Below are positions 1-10,780 of a stretch of DNA of 64,000 nucleotides, in pieces. Origin of the DNA: Cafeteria roenbergensis (lineage: Eukaryota; Sar; Bigyra; Bicosoecida; Cafeteriaceae); the NCBI GenBank assembly GCA_008330645.1, contig VLTN01000051.1:1-64000 (forward strand), given 5' to 3'. The translations under genes were made by a program, and so were the position numbers. Below the pieces are notes generated by a model. It saw only the letters and a program-made list of their open reading frames with translations, was not told the origin of the DNA and searched no databases. Every line of letters starts with the position of its first letter. Position 1 is the first letter of the stretch.

Positions 1-1890
1 GAAGCCGGGTTGGATAGTCCCTCCGAAAACATCCTCCCAGCATAGTGGAGATCCCAGGGGTTGCTCTCCATATTTGCGCTCCAGCTCAGTGTCACGCAGC
101 AGTCCTGCCTGCCACAGTGCGAATTGAACGCACGCAACAGGATGCGGCACGAAAGCTGCTGTAGCATGCCTGGCATCAAACACCGATTGAAGAGACGAAC
201 CGTCGAGCTTGACCACGACAACGTCGGCGACGCGAGAGCGCGGAATCGCTTCGACGGCCGCCTTGGGCAGCCTTCCAAACGAGCGTGGTCTTGCCGGAGC
301 CCTTGGGTCCGGACAGGAACTTGACATTCGTGGTGGTTAATCTTCGCTCTCGAAAGGCGAGGTCAAAAGACGCCCTCGAACACGGCGGACACAAGCTCGG
401 TGCGCTGCTGCGTTCCAAGGAACAAGGACAGCCTCCGGTCAGACTGCGCGGTGCGGAGCGACTTCCACGCAAGCTTGGGAAGCCTGTAGCTCGTCGTAGT
501 CGGCAAGCTCACCAGACTGGCGATAGCTCGATGAGTACTTGACCAATGCGTTCATGGCCGCTACGAACGAGTCTCGCTTGCCCTTCTCCTCGGCCTCGCG
601 CTTGGCCTTCTCGGCCTCCTCCTCGGCCTCGCGCGCTCTCGGCCTCCTCCTCTCGCCTCGCGCTTGGCTTCTCGGCCTCTCGGCCTCGCGCTTGGCCTTC
701 TCGGCCTGCTTCTCGGGCCTGCTCCTCAGCCTCCAAAAGCAGCTTCCTGGCGTGATCCTGCACTGTGGCGATGGTGGACGGCTTGGCCATGACCTCCGCG
801 AAGCCTCCGGCCACGGACTGCAGGTGGCCCAGCCGGTGCCACTTGGCCAGCTGTGCCTCAACGCGGGCATGGCCAGAGTCACCCTGGCACGCTGAAGCAC
901 GGCGTCGATGTCGGTGCAGTGGCGAGCTCGATGCCGGCGGTGCCGAGCCTTCCAAGCAGCTCGACGATGTTCTCGTTGTCGTCAGAGCGTAGCCCTTGGC
1001 GGCAGCCATCTCCACAATGAACTGGAAATGGTCTTGCCCAAGCTCCACCCGGGCGCGGGCGACTTCCGGCGAGACGGAGGAAAGAGAGAGCGTTCCAAGG
1101 GCCAGCCCCACGGCGTCGCGCCTTGCAGATTCTCTGGGCAGGTGGCCGGCAGCCCCCTGCTTGGCGTCAGTCGAAAACGGGTGGGAGTCCGTCTCCGACG
1201 CCGCGGAGCTCAGAGAGCGCACCACGACGGACCGCGCGCCGCCCGTGCTGTCGTGAAGCACCATGGAACCTGCGCTCCAAAGCGTGCGGCACAGGGGCTC
1301 GCCTGCGCCGCCCAGGACGGCGACCGGCTGGATCAAAGGCAGCCGCGCCGAAACCGTCGAACGTGCGCTTGCGGGCAGCGCAGCCCGCCACGCCAGCCCT
1401 GCGCCCCGTGAGCCCCGCGCCAGCATGGCAAGATCGGCACAAAGCGAGGAAGGTCGCCCTCTGTGGGCCTTTCGGCGTCGCGGGCGGCCTCCTGGGAGCC
1501 CACTGGCGCAGCAAAGGCGAGTGCGCTTGGCAAGTTCGCCCTCGTTCACGTTTTATTGCTGGTCTGCAGCTCTGCCCGATTCAGTCGAGAGCAGAGCCAG
1601 CCTTGCCAGCAGAACGCGAGCAAACCAACAACGCACGGCCGGCCGAACAGGGCCGCGCCTGCCGCCCGGCCATCGCCCAGTCGACCCGCAGATCCGGCCA
1701 TGCTTGTTGTTCCCGCGTGTGGCGCGTGTTGGTGCGTGGTGTGGTCGTGCTCGAGCGTGGCTTTGCGCGCTCGGCGGGCTTTGCGAAGCACCGGCGCTGC
1801 TTGCGCCGCTGTCGCGCAGGCTCTCCAACCGCCCAGGACCGCGCAAAGCCCCACACCTCCATCGCACACCTTCTCATCTGCGGGACTTGT
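1..1890 (-). pseudogene. Crinkler/RHS-type ATPase gene, fossil copy 1 (left part of window)
   Basis: A broken gene of the Crinkler/RHS effector class, cut off by the left window edge. Visible parts are a start-side stretch near 1815-1885 that matches the other copy at 9373-9448, a charged Ala/Glu/Lys/Arg-rich coiled-coil-like stretch near 550-750, and a nucleotide-binding loop of the form GPKGSGKTTL near 300-350. The sequence at 1-105 matches 9285-9380 in the second copy. In this family an NTPase domain is joined to a C-terminal nuclease domain, and the family is thought to derive from selfish elements. It is not one intact reading frame and carries several breaks. The assignment rests on motif order and on the second copy, which shows more of the protein. 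Confidence 0.55.
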
Positions 1891-3183
1891 GTATTCCCAA
1901 AGCAGGTGCCGGGGGCCAGGGCCCTGAAATCGAAATGGCTGGGGTAGCGGCCCTGCCGTCGGCGCCGCGTTCGCAGCCCTCAGCACTGCGCAAGGGAGTC
2001 GCGGCAAGGAGTTTCGGGTGGGGAAATCCACACATTGCTACGAGCTCTTGCAGTCTATGCCCATCGCTCGGGTTGCGGTGCTTGCCTACCGCCCCGTGGA
2101 GCAGACGAGAAGCCAACGAGAGGGTGGTGCTGCGTCTCCGCAGCGTTGCTCCGGGGCTCACCCCAGCCGCAGCTGTTTCCGAGGAAGGTGGAAACAACAA
2201 CGTCTGGAGGGAGGCACCCGAAAAATGAGATTGGCTGGGGAGGCTCACGGATTCAGTTGGCTGGAGGCGACGACTCGGCGCGCTGCCAAGACCCCTGCCA
2301 TTGGGAGTCATCGAAATCTGGGCCTGCTGTTTCACCAGGTTGGCGTCGAAACGCTTTTGCAGAAAGCTCGCGAGCGCATGTGGCTCTGCTTTCTATGCAC
2401 CTCGCCGATCGTCAATCGTTGCGGCCTTCAAGAAGCGAGCGAACCCCATGCTCAAGCCCACGGGGGCTTCCCGGGCGCACCCCCCGAACCGTCTCTCTCG
2501 CGCACCCGGTGCGGTGTGTGCACATACTCGCGTGACTCACCCGCCCGTCCCTCGGGCGACCCTGACGGTCCCCGCCGAGCCGAATCTTTAGCCCTTTAGG
2601 TTATGTGCGGTAGTGCCTCCGATTCGTCCTGGTGCGTGTGATCGTAGGGAACGGCGATCACGCATCCAGCAGTGGCCAAAAGGGCACCTGCTCGGTGTCC
2701 GGCGCCAGCGGGCTGGGAGTGGCAGTGCCTTGCTCGGAGACTGCACCCGCAGGGGCACTGAAACCTCGCAAGCCACCTCCCAGCCTGCCGCGGGATGGGC
2801 GGGGCGGGTCTCGAATGCGGCTTTGCCCTCACACAACCTCAAAGCCGACCGTAACTGGCCCTGGAGTGCTGTGCGAACGTTCGCACGGCACGGCGGGCAG
2901 AGCGAAGCGCACGCTGCGCGCGCCTTGCCGGCGAGCTGCTTGTCTTGGCCGCCAACGCAGGCGGGTAGACTTGAGCTCGAGACCCTGAAAGACACGCGGG
3001 GGGCACCCCCAGCACGCTGTGGGGGAGCCGCGTAGCCCAAGAGAGTGTCGGGACGATGCCAGATGGCTCGCTGCCGGCCATGTCACTGCCCCCCCTCCGG
3101 CGCGTCATTTTCGCCCGCGGCCGACTCACACTGCCGCCCCATCCACGCGTCCCGTTCGCCCTGCCCGGAACCCGCTGGCTGCC
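1891..3183. other. Gap between Crinkler fossil and DGAT2; no gene recognised
   Basis: Several open frames cross this stretch (for example plus strand 2301-2591 and minus strand 2588-3040), but none has a recognisable motif or a convincing amino-acid composition. The part around 2480-2605 resembles 45470-45575, downstream of an ankyrin gene (see findings). The last 150 bases before 3184 are presumably the DGAT2 promoter and 5' leader; I see no TATA-like element. Confidence 0.5.
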
Positions 3184-4455
3184 ATGCCCCGGTGCAAAAC
3201 GGTGGTGCCAAGTGAGGAGCGGCGCCCTGCCGTCGTGAAGCGAACCGAGTGGGCGTCTCCCGAGGAGGAGGCGGTGATGGTGAGCCGCGTGGAGGAGCCC
3301 GCGTGCGGCCTCCTCCGCTTCTGGATCATCCTGATCACCGGCGGCACGTTCCACGTGTTCCTTGCTTACTCGCTCATCGGCTGCCTCTTCAGCGAGTTTG
3401 TGCTCGGCTGGCCCTGGTACATGTCGCTCGGGGCCTTCCTCGCCGCATACATCACATGCGTATCCATCGCCGCAACGGAGCGCGTTGGCGCGCCCGACCC
3501 GCACATTCGCGGCCAGCAGGCCATGGCCACGCTGCGAGACTACCTGTCCCTCAAGTGCGTGATTCCTGACGACGTGGACCTGGACCCCAAGCCCGAGCAG
3601 CAGCCCCCCAGCTACATCTTCGGCTCGCACCCGCACGGCATCCACGCCTTCGGCTGCTCCGCCCTGAACTTCGCGGGCAACGACATGGCCCGGTACTTCC
3701 CGCGCGTGTGGCACAGGCTGACGGGCGCGATCGCGTCGGTGATTTTTTCGCGTCCCAATCGTCCGCGAGGTGATGCTTGCGCACGGCTACAGGGACGCCT
3801 CCCGCGCCGTCTGCGAGAAGATCCTCCGCGAGGGCCGCAGCGTCGTGCTCGTGCTCGGGGGCGAGCAGGAGTCCATCCGCACCCGCGGTGGCGAGGACGC
3901 CGTGTGGCTGAAGAACCGCAAGGGCTTCGTCCGGCTGGCCATGCGCGAGGGGGCCTCCCTTGTCCCGACCTACTCGTTCGGCCTGGTGGACATCTACGAC
4001 TACGCCCTTCCCCTGCAGGCGCTGCGCATGTGGATGGTCAACACGCTCCGCGTGTGCGTGCCAATCTTCTGGGGAGTCGCAGGCACGCCCTGCCCCTACG
4101 AGCGGCCCGTGACCACCGTGGTCGGCGCTCCCATCCACGTCGAGTGGACCCTGCACCCCCACCCCGCCCTCGTCGAGGACGCCTACTGCCGCTACGTCGA
4201 CGCCCTCGAGCGCCTCTACGAGACGCACAAGGCTGCCGCCGGGTACCCCGCGGACCGCAACTTGCACGTCACGCGCGACCCCCCGCGAGCAAAGAGACCC
4301 TCGCCAATGAGGCTGCCGCCTTCCGCGCCCGCCTCATCCACAAGCTCGGCCCCGAGGACGGAAGGATCACCTTTGCCGACGCGGAGCAGCGCGCCCGCGA
4401 CGCGCTCGGCGAGGACGCCGTCCCGGCCCCGGCAGAGCCCAAGAAGGAGCGCTGA
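3184..4455 (+). CDS. DGAT2: Diacylglycerol O-acyltransferase 2 family, with two apparent 1-base slips
   Basis: DGAT2 makes triacylglycerol from diacylglycerol and acyl-CoA in the ER membrane. From ATG 3184 (good context gctgccATGc) the frame encodes two membrane spans (residues about 43-67 and 72-97) and the DGAT2 signature HPHG at residues 149-152. The protein then continues in the next frame from about 3749 with VLVLGGEQES, RKGFVRLAMREGA and LVPTYSFG, all typical of the family, and returns to the first frame near 4285 for the last 56 or so residues (stop 4453-4455). The slips fall exactly at a T6 run (3743-3748, one T too many) and a C6 run (4279-4284, one C too few). The implied protein is about 423 residues, normal for a protist DGAT2. 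The clean flanking frames suggest sequencing or assembly errors rather than a pseudogene, but a dying gene is not excluded. No introns are evident. Confidence 0.93.
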   Translation: MPRCKTVVPSEERRPAVVKRTEWASPEEEAVMVSRVEEPACGLLRFWIILITGGTFHVFLAYSLIGCLFSEFVLGWPWYMSLGAFLAAYITCVSIAATERVGAPDPHIRGQQAMATLRDYLSLKCVIPDDVDLDPKPEQQPPSYIFGSHPHGIHAFGCSALNFAGNDMARYFPRVWHRLTGAIASVIFSRPNRPRGDACARLQGRLPRRLREDPPRGPQRRARARGRAGVHPHPRWRGRRVAEEPQGLRPAGHARGGLPCPDLLVRPGGHLRLRPSPAGAAHVDGQHAPRVRANLLGSRRHALPLRAARDHRGRRSHPRRVDPAPPPRPRRGRLLPLRRRPRAPLRDAQGCRRVPRGPQLARHARPPASKETLANEAAAFRARLIHKLGPEDGRITFADAEQRARDALGEDAVPAPAEPKKER

Positions 4456-5544
4456 TGCGCTGTCTGCCTGCCGCTCGCAGCCTGCCGGCACCTGAACCAT
4501 CCCCAGCGCCAGCGCCAGCGCCAGCATCAGCACCAGCACCAGCGCCAGCGCCAGCGCAGCTGTGTGAGCTAGGGCCTTGCTGCGATTTGTGTGGGTCAAG
4601 ACGTGTGTCCGAACTGCAGGCTCTGCGCCGGGAGTGACGAGGCGATCCAGCCCACCGTCAGACAGCGCGCTGCCATTGTGGCTGGCGCCGCCGCAAGCAC
4701 ACATGTAGGCACGTTGTCGTGTGGAGGGCTCGAGGGGTGTTGCAGCAGGGAAATGCTCCGGCGCCCTCTTGCCCGCACGATCACCCCTGCCGGTGCAGAC
4801 AATAGTGACGTGGATATGTTTGCTTGTACTCATCCATCTTGGGCAGCGCTCTGCCAACATTCGCCCGCTCCGAGCACGCGCTCGACTGCGGTCCTCCGTC
4901 TTGTCCATGGCCTCCGCAAGTGCCTCTGGCGCCGCCCCGGCTCCAACGGCGCTGCCATCCGGCTTCCCGCCCGGCGTGTGGGAGCGGCCTTCGCCCCTAG
5001 ACGGCATGTGGGCGTCTGCGGCGGCGTAATCGGCCGCACATGTTCGCCGCGGCCTTTCGCCCACCGGTTCTCCGCTGCCGCCAGCCTTAGCGAGTTGGCT
5101 CCGCCGCGCGCCCGGCCTCGACGCGCTCGAAGGTGGCGGGGGAGTGGACCCGGGCACCTGGCTTTCCCGTTGGTCGGCGGAAGTGGTCGCTGAGGCCGCA
5201 CTCCCGGCCCCGGATCCGACGCCGCGGTTGCACTCGGCTGTGGCGCCCAGTTCTCCTTCTTTTCGGCGGCGACCGGGCACACACGCTGCTCTCGGCGGTT
5301 TCGGCTGCAGCAACAGCTGCCCCCAGGTCGGCCCTCCTCGACGGGCGGCTGGCCCTCCGGCTTTCGGTCCTCGCGTGGTCCTCGGTTGTGCCCGTGCCGC
5401 AGTCGCTGCTTCGCGGCGTGAGCGACGAGGTTCCGGGGTGGCGTGTCCCGCCGTGCCTCTCCGGGGACCCGGCCACCTCCTGCGCCCAAAGCGACCTGAT
5501 CTTCATCTGGGGACTGGTTAAAGGGGACCCAACGCCTTCGGCGA
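4456..5544. other. Gap between DGAT2 and recombinase element
   Basis: No gene recognised. It begins with an imperfect CCAGCG hexanucleotide repeat (about 4498-4560) directly after the DGAT2 stop, which would lie in its 3' untranslated region. Long open frames on both strands (for example minus 5087-6307) have Arg/Pro/Gly-rich shadow composition and no motif. Confidence 0.5.
4498..4560. repeat. Imperfect CCAGCG microsatellite
   Basis: About ten units of CCAGCG/CCAGCA in tandem, starting some 40 bases after the DGAT2 stop codon. It belongs to the DGAT2 3' region and is not coding in any frame I can support. Confidence 0.85.
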
Positions 5545-7060
5545 TGCCAGCCCACCCACGTTCCTCGAAGGGCTCGTCTCCCAAGCCGGCTCGCGCGGCA
5601 GCTTCCGGCGGCGGGTCCGGCAAGGCGCTGTCCAGGCAGTTGATGGAGCTCGTCGGTCTCTCCCCAGCGGAGGCCTCCCGGGCGGTGTCGGGCGGGGTCT
5701 CGGACGCGGTCTTCTGGAAGGACATCGCCTCTCTGGCTCCCCCTCGCCGCATGGCGGAGCTGCGGCGCCTGGTAGCGGCGGCCGGCGGAGACCCCGCCGC
5801 GGCGGCTATGTGGCAGGGCCTGGTGGACGCTGGCGCCTCCGGGTCGGCCACGTCCCTGGATGCCCTCCTGCGTGGTCTCTCTCCCGCTCGCGTGAAGTCT
5901 CGTCGCTGATCTCCGGGCGTGTCAAGCAGCGACATTTTTCGGAGCAACCGCGGGGTTGCGTGCGCGCAAATCACGTTCTCCCCAGCTGGCGGCCATTGGG
6001 TCGATCCATGCCCCGCTTGGCGGCCCTGCCCCCTCGGCCCCCTCGGGCACCGAGGCCCCGACGTGTTCATCGGGCTCGGACGCCTTCGCCCACCGCCGCG
6101 CCCAGGACTGGCCCCGACCCCTCCGCAAACGCGTCGTCCGAGCGGCTCGCTGCCCCCACCGCGGCCTGTACGGTCGGCGCGCATGGCGCCCCCGTCTGTG
6201 CCCATGGCGCCGGGCGGGCAGCTCCTGACCCCCCGTTTGCGCACTCGCGGACGACGCTGCGGGCTGGATGGCCCATCTCGTCGTGAGGCGCTCCATGCCC
6301 CTGGCACCGGCCTCGGTTCGTTCGTTCGTGGGAAGTATCGTCTCCTTCGCAGGACACTTCATGGGCGAGTCCGACGACCGATCCTTACGGGCCTGGAAGC
6401 TGGTGCCTGCGCGCATCTGGGCATGGATGCCCCAAGTTTGTCGGCTCGCGCCCGGCCCTGAGCCGGGCGGTCTTCACGGCGGCCCTCGGGGACAGGCGGG
6501 CCCCGGACACAGTGCGCCTGGTGCTGGGCTTCTGCGTTGATACGGCGTCTAGGGCAGGCGATTTCCTGACCGAGCGCCGTCCACAATCGGCTGCCGCCGT
6601 TCCTCATAGCCCTCTCCCACATGCGGGTGGGCACCGGCCTGGACGGAGCCCCGTGGGCGGAACGCATGACCACTGTGAAGGACGACCGAACGGGCGAAGT
6701 GATGCGCATCCGCGCGACCGATTCCCCGTCGTCGCCGGCCAACCACCCCTGCGGCTTCGGCTCCGGCCGCGCCATCCGAGCGCGGCTCACGCGCCGCCGC
6801 GAGCGTGGTGCTTGGGACGGCGAGCCGCTGTGGCGCCTTCCCGGTGGAGACCCGGTGACCGCACAGCACGTGGTCGCCCTCCTGGGCCGCCACTCGGACA
6901 AGCCGGTGTCGTGCCACGCGGTGCGGGTCAGCAGCGCCTCGAGCGCGGTGGCGTCGGGCGGCATGTCGCCCGCGGCTCTTGCGGACCTGGGCGGATGGAA
7001 GACCCGGGGGCCTGCAAGCGGTGCGTCCGCGCCCAGGGGGCGGTTGACGTTTGACCCGGC
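5545..7060 (+). mobile_element. Tyrosine-recombinase element (DIRS/Ngaro- or Crypton-like), fossil
   Basis: A broken element with tyrosine-recombinase parts on the plus strand. Visible are a helical segment of the kind seen in core-binding domains near 6280-6360, a first catalytic box with an arginine in the context SRAG near 6530-6555, and near 6910-7000 the second box HAVR followed by GGWK, matching the HxxR...GxW pattern of the family. An Ala-rich upstream frame (5545-5909) may be an accessory or N-terminal part. I see no reverse transcriptase, so whether it belongs to a retroelement (DIRS/Ngaro) or a DNA Crypton cannot be decided. No convincing terminal repeats were found. It carries several breaks and looks old. 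Confidence 0.55.
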
Positions 7061-7413
7061 GCGCTCCGCCGCTCTGCCGCGCAGCGGGCGTCCCGGGTCC
7101 GTTTTGGCTGGTTCGCAGCGCCCCATCATCTTCGCGTGTGGCCATGGGAGGCACCGAGGGCAGAGCCGCTTTGGCTCTGTTCTCCGTGCTGTGGGTCTCT
7201 AAGCGAGCCCCGCCTGCCCACTGACATACGCAGATAGAGGTCAATCTTTGGTGAGTCTGTGATTCGAGTGTGTGACATGGTGACGCGAGTTTTCCGCCCC
7301 CGCAACGATGTTCATTCAACTTCGCAGTGTCACTCATTCGCGGCATGCAAGCTTGGGCAAGGCCAGCCAGCATGCAGCTTCCTTCCATTCTGGCCAGTGA
7401 ACTCGTCAGAGCT

Positions 7414-9450
7414 TTACGGCCTGGGCTTGCTGTAGTTCCTGATGCCCGTTGCTGGCGCGAACTGCTTCACGCGCGCTGGCCACATGTCCAGCATCACCTC
7501 ATGGTCGGCGACAACCGGGACAACGTAAACAGGAACGCCGTTCGCTTCGGACTTGAACGGGTGAAGACCGCCAAGCAAGTTCTTGCTTTCGTCAGCCTTG
7601 AGACCAGTTGCGCGGTCGGCACGTGCTGTCCTGCTGAGCGCATCGGCCGTAGGAGGCTGCCACACGTCCTTTGACGCAGATTGGAGCGCCTTGAGCCAGT
7701 TCGAAGAGTCGCGCGCGAGACTAGTCTTCTTGCAAGTGACCAGGCAATTCCAGACCACGATGCAAGCCAAGCCTTCCGTCTGGCTGGTCAGCACGCTCTG
7801 GAGGAGCGAAGTCTTCGGTTCACTGGAGCCATCGTCTCGGAAGCTGTCGTTCATCTGCTGCAGAATCGTCGCCACGCCGCCTGTAGACAGTGCTTTTTGC
7901 TCATCCGTGTCGCTCGACACCTTCACCTGCACGCGAATGATGTGGCGAGTCTTGGGGCCATCCTCTTCGCCCAGCTCAACCACAGCGATGGCGTCGGCAC
8001 CAAACCTGTCTGGCTTCTCCTTGAAGAACTTGTCCATGGGGAGGGGCTGTCCGCCGTCAGACGCCTTGAGATCGAGCGACGGAAGGAGTTGCACTTCAAT
8101 CGACTTGGCAGCCTCGGACGGGCCAACCGCGGAATCGGCAGAGGTTTCGCTGGCCGGACGAGCATCCTGCCCCTTTGCAGTGACAGTGGCTGACTTCAGG
8201 TCATTGAGCCAGCCAGAGATGGACGAGCTGGCGTCTTCGGCAGCTTGGCAAGTCGGCAGGTGAGGCTGCGAATCCATGCATTGCCTCAAGAAGGCCCCTG
8301 GCCCAGTCTCACAAATGCCCTTGGCTGCGAGCAGTTCCGTGGCTTCACCGGACGCACCCGTTGCATCCAGCATGGCCAGAACCTGGCGAGGATGCAGCCC
8401 GCAGGACCCAATCTCGTCTCAGCGAGAGCAGCCGCATGAAGTTTGAGCTCAGCCCGAACTTGCCAGGCTCGTCTTGGCGCAGGACACCAATGTCGACGAG
8501 GGCATCGGCTTCGACTTTGGCGGCTTTGGCGAGGTCCGGTTGCTGAGAGAGCTCCTTGAAGTCAGTGTTCAAAAGTGGCAGCATCGACGCGCCCAGCGCC
8601 CAAGAGACCGATTGTGGAGCTGCTCCAACGGGAACGGTTGCGAACCCGGTGACAAGCAGCTTCGCCACGGGTTGCGCCACCGCTTGCCAGAAAGCGATGG
8701 CCTCGGCTTGCTCCATCCTGGCTATCGGATCCCACTCTGCATCGCTTCGTTCCGTATGGTTAAAGCCTTCCACCAGCCGCCTCGCGGTGGGTCGTAACTC
8801 GTCAAACACTGAGGTCAGACGCTTCCACGCTGGGCATTGGCGCAGTTTGTCCAGCTGCTCGCCAATCGCAGGCGGTTCGGCATGCAGCTTTCCACGAAGC
8901 TCGTTCACGATGCCAGGAATGTCGCTCAGCGTGCTCTCCTTCAGCTCCGGGAGGCATGAGAGCAAAAAGTGAACGGCCTCGTCGCCGCTGAAGCGATTCA
9001 GTCTGGCTGGTTGGCTGATCTTGGTGATGTTGACGCTGGCAACTTGGCCCACCAGACCTGGGTAATGGACGATGCGAGGATCGTCCTGCATCGCCCCAGG
9101 GTTCAGAAGCACCTGCCGCCCGACTGTTGGCGTCCCCATGACAAAAATCTCAAAGTCCTCAAGACCGTTCATGAGAGCGGTCAGCTGGGTCCGGAACCTA
9201 TGGCCCAGGGGGTCAAACTTGAACAGCTCCTGAAACTCGTCCACAATCAGGAAGATGCGGACTTTGCGACCAGGCGTAGGGGAAGCCGGTCGGATTGTCG
9301 CTTCGAAAACATCCTCCCAGCACAGCGGATCCCAGGGGTTGCCCTCCATTTTGCGCTCCAGCTCAGTGTCACCGCAGGCTCTCCAACCGCCCCAGGACCG
9401 CGCAAGCCCCACACCGCCACCGCACACGTTCTCATCTGCGGAACTTAGGC
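7414..9450 (-). pseudogene. Crinkler/RHS-type ATPase-nuclease gene, fossil copy 2
   Basis: The more readable copy of the Crinkler/RHS-type gene. The start-side part (about 8345-9427) has a strand ending in an acidic box, IFLIVDEFQELF, like the Walker B element of STAND/AAA-type NTPases, followed by helical sequence. The C-terminal part (7414-8373) contains FGADAI followed some 25 residues later by IRVQVKVS, the D...xVK layout of a PD-(D/E)XK restriction-endonuclease fold. NTPase followed by PD-(D/E)XK nuclease is the known architecture of Crinkler/RHS proteins. The two parts are not in one frame; the copy is broken, with perhaps two or more breaks. It shares stretches with the copy at the left edge. 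Confidence 0.65.
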
Positions 9451-9939
9451 GCAGTCAAGCTGCTGCCGCTGAGTGCGCAGAGTGATTACGGACAGGACCG
9501 CGCAAATGGTTTGTAGTGAAGGCATGCCGGGCGCCCTCGGTACTCGCATTTGGCTTTGAGGGAGGGGCTGTTTGGTGATTGGATCGGCCTGCCGTGGTGC
9601 AAACATGTTTGTCCTCATCGCATGGGCTCAACCACAGGTGACCCAACTCGCCCGAACCCACCCAGTCCCTACAAACGGGCGCGCTCAGCACACGCCCGAT
9701 CACGCACAGGCACACCGGCTGCTGCGCCGGCACCGCGCACAGCTCGCGGCTGGCCGCGCCATAGTCGTTCCATGCCCGCGCATCGAGAGCTGGCGACTGA
9801 ATCGCCCCCGCCCTTGCAGCGGCACCGGCACACGGGCCGCGCTGGCCTGGTGCGGGGCGGGAAGCCTCCTCTGCTGCAATCTGTGCCCAGGCCTTCGAAG
9901 CCTCGGGGAGGGGGGGTGCTCGTCGGGGTGCTTGCCCGC
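9451..9939. other. Gap downstream of bL35m
   Basis: Nothing recognised. It holds the 3' side of bL35m (minus strand) and the upstream flank of the Crinkler fossil. A plus-strand open frame starting at 9550 runs antisense through bL35m and is rejected. Confidence 0.5.
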
Positions 9940-10780
9940 TCACTTGAGGCCGAGCAGGCGCAGAGCCGTGGTGGCGTCGGCCTTGGTGACCTCGCCGTTG
10001 GCTCCCAGGCGGTTCACGTGACCCCTGCTCTTGTGCGTGTTCTTGTGAACCTGCGGGCGCGGGCCGCACGAGCAAGGCAGGGTCAGGGGTGGGGCCTGCC
10101 GGATGCCCGGGCAGCGGTGCCGCAGAGCACCGGCTGCACTGCGGCCGCCTGGGGCGTGTGGCGACGGCTGGGAGCCGCTGAGGCTTGGACTGGGACATGT
10201 CCGCGCTGGCCACGCGGTCCGGACGGGGGCCCCGTTGGGGTGCGCGGCGCGGGCGGAATCCTGGGCGAGGGCGCCGATGGCCGCGCGCTCGTCGGGACGC
10301 TCTCACCTTGAAAGCGTGGGCGCGCGTGATGCGGCCGGACTTCTGCACGCCGAAGCGCTTGGCAGCGGACGAAGACACCTTGCCAGCCTGCGCCAGGGTG
10401 GCAGTGGGGCGGCGCGGGGCAGGGGAAGGAAGAAGCGATTGGGCGCTGCGCGAGACCTCCGGAGCAGGCCCGAACGCGGCTGGCCGGAGGCTTGCATTCG
10501 GCCGGCGAGCGCCCCGATGCGGCTCACCTTGAGGCCGCGGACGGTGATGTCGTACTGCTTGACAAGCAGAACCCGCTTGCGGGGAGCAAGGTCACTGCGG
10601 GGGAAGGCAAGGGCAGACGCAAAGTCGCAAGCGGCGCGGTGGCGCTGGCCGCTCGTCCTGCACGGATGATGCGGGCGCGGCAGCACTGCGCCGCCGCGCA
10701 GGCGTGCAGACGCACCGAGACATCTGCCTGATGGTGAGCATGGGGTCGAGGATGCGGCCGAAGCTCCGAGCGGCGGCCAT
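9940..10780 (-). CDS. MRPL35: Mitochondrial ribosomal protein bL35m, four exons
   Basis: A small spliced gene for the bacterial-type L35 protein of the mitochondrial large subunit. Exons (minus strand): 10716-10780, 10528-10594, 10307-10387 and 9940-10050; introns of 121, 140 and 256 bp, all GT-AG (donors GTGCGT, GTGAGC, GTGAGC; acceptors ending CGCAG). The exons sum to 324 bp, 107 residues plus TGA. The N terminus MAAARSFGRILDP is Arg/Ser/Ala-rich and acid-poor at its start, as in a mitochondrial presequence. The core SSAAKRFGVQKSGRITRAH is the L35 signature (bacterial SSAAKRFKVTGSGKIKR), followed by KNTHKSRGHVNRLG and a terminal LRLLGLK. Start chosen at the ATG that opens the presequence. 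It is divergent from the ABCA gene across about 730 bp. The exact splice of exon 1 is inferred from frame and motif continuity. Confidence 0.9.

Noticed and set aside
5087-6307. 406-codon minus-strand open frame
   Set aside because: Arg/Gly/Pro-rich shadow of the recombinase region with no motif.
9550-10311. 253-codon plus-strand open frame
   Set aside because: Runs antisense through bL35m exons and introns, with random Arg/Ala/Pro-rich composition.
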